Assembly: GCA_021772515.1 (NCBI GenBank)
Contig: JAJFLU010000037.1
Location: forward strand, 56,548 to 120,547
Length of the DNA stretch: 64,000 nucleotides
Reading direction: 5' to 3'
DNA from: Opitutales bacterium
Lineage (GTDB): Bacteria > Verrucomicrobiota > Verrucomicrobiia > Opitutales > UBA2987
The notes beneath the pieces are model-generated. The model saw only the letters and a list, made by a program, of their open reading frames with translations, made no database searches and had not been told where the DNA came from. Positions 60,965 through 64,000 of the stretch are shown piece after piece. Numbering within the stretch: the stretch's first letter is position 1; the number at the start of each line of letters is the position of its first letter. Both the position numbers and the translations under genes were made by a program.

Positions 60965-61936
60965 TCATACCGGCATGGGCGTCGAGTCTATTATTTTGCG
61001 TAGAATGCCTTTCACAATTTCCCGCTCCTCGAGCTTGTCGGAGGTTTGCCTGCGGAGGCCCAAGCGATGGGTGAATACCGGCAAAATGACCTTGGTGATG
61101 TCCTCCGGGATGACAAAATTACGCCCGTTTGCGAGGGCGGCGGCCTGTGCGGCGAGTTTCAGGGAAAGACTTCCACGAGTGCTGACGCCGGCGCGAAATT
61201 CGTTTTCCTCGCGGGTTTTTGCCACGATATTGAGGATATAGCGCATCAGGCTATCTTCCACAAATACCTGGGAGACAAATTGTTGCATCTGCTGGATTTC
61301 CTTTCGCGTGATAACGGGCTCGGGCCGTATGCTATCATAGCGTAGAGTGCTGTTTTGCAGAATTTCCAGCTCCTTGTCGTAGTCGGGATAACCCATCTGC
61401 ATACGGATTAAAAAGCGGTCCATCTGGCTTTCCGGGAGGGGAAATGTGCCCTCGAAATCGACGGGATTTTGCGTCGCAAACACCATAAAAGGGGCTGCCG
61501 CGGTGTATGTCTGCCCATCGACGGAGACCTTGCCCCGGTCCATGACCTCGAGAAGGGCGGATTGGGTTTTCGGGGTGGTGCGGTTAATCTCGTCGGCCAG
61601 GAGAATGTTCGAGAAGATCGGGCCCCTTTTGAACACGAATTCCTTGACCTGCTCGTCGTAAACGGAGACGCCGATAACATCGCTGGGGAGGAGATCACTG
61701 GTAAACTGCACGCGCGAGAAGGAGCAATCGATGGAGCGGGCGAGGCAATATGCGAGGGTCGTCTTGCCCAGCCCGGGCAGATCCTCGATCAGTAAATGAC
61801 CGCCCGCCAGCATACAGACCACCACCTGGTCGATGACATCGTCCTTGCCCTTAATGACCCGGCCAATATTGGCCTTGAGCTGATCGAGGGTGTTTTTAAT
61901 CTTGGGGGCCGGAATCGGTTTCACGCTTTCACTCAT
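60965..61936 (-). CDS. MoxR-family AAA+ ATPase
   Basis: 323 residues from ATG 61936; the longer frame to 62092 adds a hydrophobic leader not found in the family. Walker A is [20 protein letters not shown]. The MoxR loop is [17 protein letters not shown], Walker B is [20 protein letters not shown], and sensor-1 is [33 protein letters not shown] and sensor-2 [15 protein letters not shown] follow. It likely acts as a metal-insertion or unfolding chaperone for the DUF58 vWA-like protein encoded 64 bp downstream. Confidence 0.95.
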   Translation of the reverse strand: MSESVKPIPAPKIKNTLDQLKANIGRVIKGKDDVIDQVVVCMLAGGHLLIEDLPGLGKTTLAYCLARSIDCSFSRVQFTSDLLPSDVIGVSVYDEQVKEFVFKRGPIFSNILLADEINRTTPKTQSALLEVMDRGKVSVDGQTYTAAAPFMVFATQNPVDFEGTFPLPESQMDRFLIRMQMGYPDYDKELEILQNSTLRYDSIRPEPVITRKEIQQMQQFVSQVFVEDSLMRYILNIVAKTREENEFRAGVSTRGSLSLKLAAQAAALANGRNFVIPEDITKVILPVFTHRLGLRRQTSDKLEEREIVKGILRKIIDSTPMPV

Positions 61937-62125
61937 GTGTAGAAATAATAGGTCTTTTGGAACGGGAAGGTATATTTGGGCGGGGGAAATGAACCAATTT
62001 GTGGGAGGTTTCCCTGTTATCGTCAAAGGCTGGAATACTATCAGATAATCGAAATACGTCAATATTTGGTTTGGAATAGATATCGACGCCAACGGGCATC
62101 ACTTTGTTCCGAAACGTATTGTTTT

Positions 62126-63613
62126 CTATAAATCTCCAAGAATCTTTCGTGCGCCCGTCCGAATATGTTCTTCATTTTCCTCACCTAGAAACGGCGCCAG
62201 AGTCTCTTGGGCTTGATCGACAAAACCGGAGCGTATTTCCAATTTGGCGATTTTAAACGCAAGTTCCGAATCCCCCGGATAAAGGATCAGCCCCCGATGG
62301 AGAAATTGTAATGATTTCTCCCCAAATTTTTTCTCTGATTCAATCAAGACATTGGTCAGGATGGTGTATTGCTCACGAAAATAAGGATCGAGACTGATTG
62401 CGGTAACTAATCTTCTAATAACCCTTGATTCCTGATCTCCGGTTAATCTCGAATTATAAAACAAAACCTTATCGGTCAACCCGAGATCCAATGTCGTGAG
62501 ATGGTAATATACTTGGGCGTTTTTCGACTTCCGGCTCTCGGCTTCAAATAGAAAATCCTTGGCTTGGTTCCATTGCTTGTTTCTCAAGGCGAGAATCCCC
62601 AGAGCTTCGTATGGTTTCGCCCAGTCTGGCAATAAAACCTTAGCTTTTTCTAAACGGAGCTTGGATTCGGCACCTCTATTGGCGATCAATAGAAGATCAC
62701 CCAGATAAAACTCTATTTCGGCATCCCGGGCTTTATTGATAGAAAATTTTCTATCTACGATTGAATCATCAAATGGAATGTAAATCATTTGATATTTGCC
62801 ACTGTAAACATATTTTCGAATCTGAGTTTCCATATCATCAATATCAAATCCAAAGGATTTTTCGAATACAGTATCAATATCCGAGTTCAAATCCAACTGA
62901 TCGGTAAAAACCGAAAAAGCGTTAGCATAACGGAGATTATTGCTGAGCAGGCAATAGTGAATGAAGGCCCATGACTGAGCATAGAATTGACCTTGCTTTA
63001 AGCTTTCTTTATAATAAGGCGATGATTTAGTAACACGGAAAAAATCCTGCATCGGTATAATTCCCATATTTTGAAGAAGATGGACACTGCCAGGATCAGC
63101 CCTCCCGATTTCTATGCGGCCTTTTACAATACGAATTGTAGAATAGTATTCGGCAAATCCCTCTTCAAACCAAACTGGCCTCAGCTTGGGATCATCTTTG
63201 AATAAATAATGGATGAACTCATGATAAATTCGATCCCTTGTCATATCGAAATTACCTTCAAGATGGAGAGCAATAATTGCTTGATTGGGTCTATTAACAA
63301 AAAAGCCTGAAGCATTTTGGGGTTTTCCCTCAATAATTTTTTTATAGCGTTTGAATATCTTGTTGGTACGGAATATGTATATAAATGGCGGTTTACGGAG
63401 TGAATTGCGGAGCTGGGGAAATAGAGCTAATAGGGCTTCTCGAAATTCCTCGAATTCCAGGATAGTTTTTTTGGAGAGCTTCTCATTGGCATTACTCAGA
63501 TATTCAAAATTCGCCGATTTGCCAGAGTACCATTGAGATTTCGCGGCCAAGTTATTTGTTGCCGCCAGTGAAACCAGAATCGATATCGGCAATAGTATTC
63601 GGGCAATTCTCAT
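62126..63613 (-). CDS. Secreted HEXXH peptidase with TPR tail
   Basis: 495 residues. Signal peptide (about 1-24), then a peptidase-MA-like (gluzincin) domain. It has His131-Glu-x2-His135 in IYHEFIHYLF and the downstream zinc-ligand Glu in PVWFEEGFAEYYSTI (about residue 151). The last 220 residues are helical and TPR-like (PYEALGILALRNKQWNQAKD; LIESEKKFGEKSLQFLHRGL). Probably an envelope protease or bacterial cell-surface processing factor. It lies 189 bp before the MoxR gene in the same direction and may be part of that locus. Confidence 0.8.
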   Translation of the reverse strand: MRIARILLPISILVSLAATNNLAAKSQWYSGKSANFEYLSNANEKLSKKTILEFEEFREALLALFPQLRNSLRKPPFIYIFRTNKIFKRYKKIIEGKPQNASGFFVNRPNQAIIALHLEGNFDMTRDRIYHEFIHYLFKDDPKLRPVWFEEGFAEYYSTIRIVKGRIEIGRADPGSVHLLQNMGIIPMQDFFRVTKSSPYYKESLKQGQFYAQSWAFIHYCLLSNNLRYANAFSVFTDQLDLNSDIDTVFEKSFGFDIDDMETQIRKYVYSGKYQMIYIPFDDSIVDRKFSINKARDAEIEFYLGDLLLIANRGAESKLRLEKAKVLLPDWAKPYEALGILALRNKQWNQAKDFLFEAESRKSKNAQVYYHLTTLDLGLTDKVLFYNSRLTGDQESRVIRRLVTAISLDPYFREQYTILTNVLIESEKKFGEKSLQFLHRGLILYPGDSELAFKIAKLEIRSGFVDQAQETLAPFLGEENEEHIRTGARKILGDL

Positions 63614-63737
63614 AGGGTTGGTAATCGAAATTATCTAACGTATCAAAAATCTAGAATAATCGTAAAAAATGGCAAGTGGAAATATACAGTAGGCGCGATT
63701 GGTGGATTTTTGGCGTTCGGGGGACGAATGACGGTAA

Positions 63738-63750
63738 CTTGAGATAGGTA
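63738..63750 (+). repeat. Dispersed TTGAGATAGGT motif, partial copy
   Basis: CTTGAGATAGGTA shares the 11-bp core with the ends of the 13506-13772 element. It lies just before the polypyrimidine element and the IS110 transposase end. Confidence 0.35.
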
Positions 63751-63770
63751 CCAGGTCTTTCTTTCGAAAA

Positions 63771-63866
63771 TCTTCAGCTTCGTCTTGCTCTTTCTCTTCA
63801 TCCCTTATTCTTTTGATAACAACATCTTACACTAAAATTGAGGAAGACAAAGAGAATGAGGAAGCA
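63771..63866. repeat. Polypyrimidine/polypurine inverted element, second copy
   Basis: CTTCGTCTTGCTCTTTCTCT then TCATCCC on the left, and GAGGAAGACAAAGAGAATGA then GGAAGC on the right, are imperfect reverse complements. It resembles 55941-56066, including CTTCATCCCTTA and ACAACATC/GCAACATC in the loop. Confidence 0.55.
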
Positions 63867-63872
63867 ATTGTG

Positions 63873-64000
63873 TCATGATGCAAGTGCTAATTGGTGTTTT
63901 TTTAGCAGTGATTGCAGGTGTATGAGAATTTTTCTCATGGCCGCTACCAGGGCGCATTTGTATGGCTTGCCGCGTTCCATCAGCCCTTCGACGTAGGCTT
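63873..64000 (-). mobile_element. IS110-family transposase, C-terminal end (gene continues past window)
   Basis: The minus strand codes for [20 protein letters not shown], then [20 protein letters not shown] and a TGA. This matches the conserved C-terminus of IS110/IS1111/IS902 transposases (GK-x(3)-ALVA-x-MRK-x-L). IS110 enzymes are DEDD plus Ser recombinases that use a bridge RNA to choose target. The RNA-coding and N-terminal parts lie outside the window, so completeness is unknown. Confidence 0.85.

Overview
The window is a continuous stretch of a bacterial chromosome with about 50 supportable protein genes, one tRNA gene, and one clearly repeat-rich accessory stretch. Envelope, signalling and housekeeping content suggests a free-living Gram-negative. 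It includes TonB, lipoproteins, hybrid kinases fused to two-component propellers, phytanoyl-CoA-type dioxygenases, a lone UgpC-type ATPase and an accD/folC pair. A Verrucomicrobiota-like (PVC group) origin is my best guess. That is inference from gene style and repeat-laden spacers, not from a marker gene phylogeny.

Layout. 1-5.1 kb: the 3' end of valS, then a minus-strand operon reading sigma factor, anti-sigma with HEAT-like tail, DUF4097 adhesin-like protein, lipoprotein, cyclic-nucleotide-binding protein. 5.2-14.4 kb: a membrane micro-ORF, an unknown basic protein, a TonB-type protein, an MFS permease, nucleoside hydrolase, a kinesin-light-chain-like TPR protein, two proteins with proline-rich tails (one an FKBP lipoprotein), then a 267-bp inverted-repeat element abutting a hemolysin-III gene. 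14.5-19.2 kb: ACT-malic enzyme, acetyltransferase, ABC ATPase, and a membrane protein of unknown function.

19.2-35.3 kb is the most coherent unusual locus. It has a pilin-like protein, a complete GspE/PilB ATPase, a small overlapping gene and a CheY-like regulator. A divergent PilB paralogue has lost both Walker motifs. Three sensor kinases follow, one of them a 2678-residue protein with a beta-propeller sensor, nine PAS domains and a GAF domain. I read this as a signalling-linked type IV pilus/type II secretion-like assembly locus; the functional link is inferred from proximity.

35.4-45.5 kb: a dioxygenase, an unknown protein, then a plus-strand run sppA, sufT, xerC, an amidohydrolase that has lost its catalytic barrel, a CPBP protease, comF, accD (with an altered zinc ribbon) and folC. 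45.5-48.3 kb is nearly gene-free accessory DNA. It holds a 166-bp inverted-repeat element, a degenerate spacer repeat array, REP-like double hairpins, and two about 240-bp direct repeats, each sitting just 3' of a small gene in a cassette-like alternation. 48.3-56 kb: pseudouridine synthase, SDR, HPF, tRNA-Arg, and a set of small metabolic genes (TIM-barrel isomerase, ABM monooxygenase, cupin, DUF5069, deoxyribosyltransferase-like, PhyH).

56-64 kb: AT-rich unknown membrane genes and a gene fragment beside a duplicated scrap of the transglutaminase gene. The conserved MoxR-DUF58-transglutaminase operon and a HEXXH peptidase follow. The window ends inside an IS110-family transposase. Short copies of a GAGATAGGTTCT motif and of a polypyrimidine hairpin are scattered between genes and look like remnants of small mobile elements.
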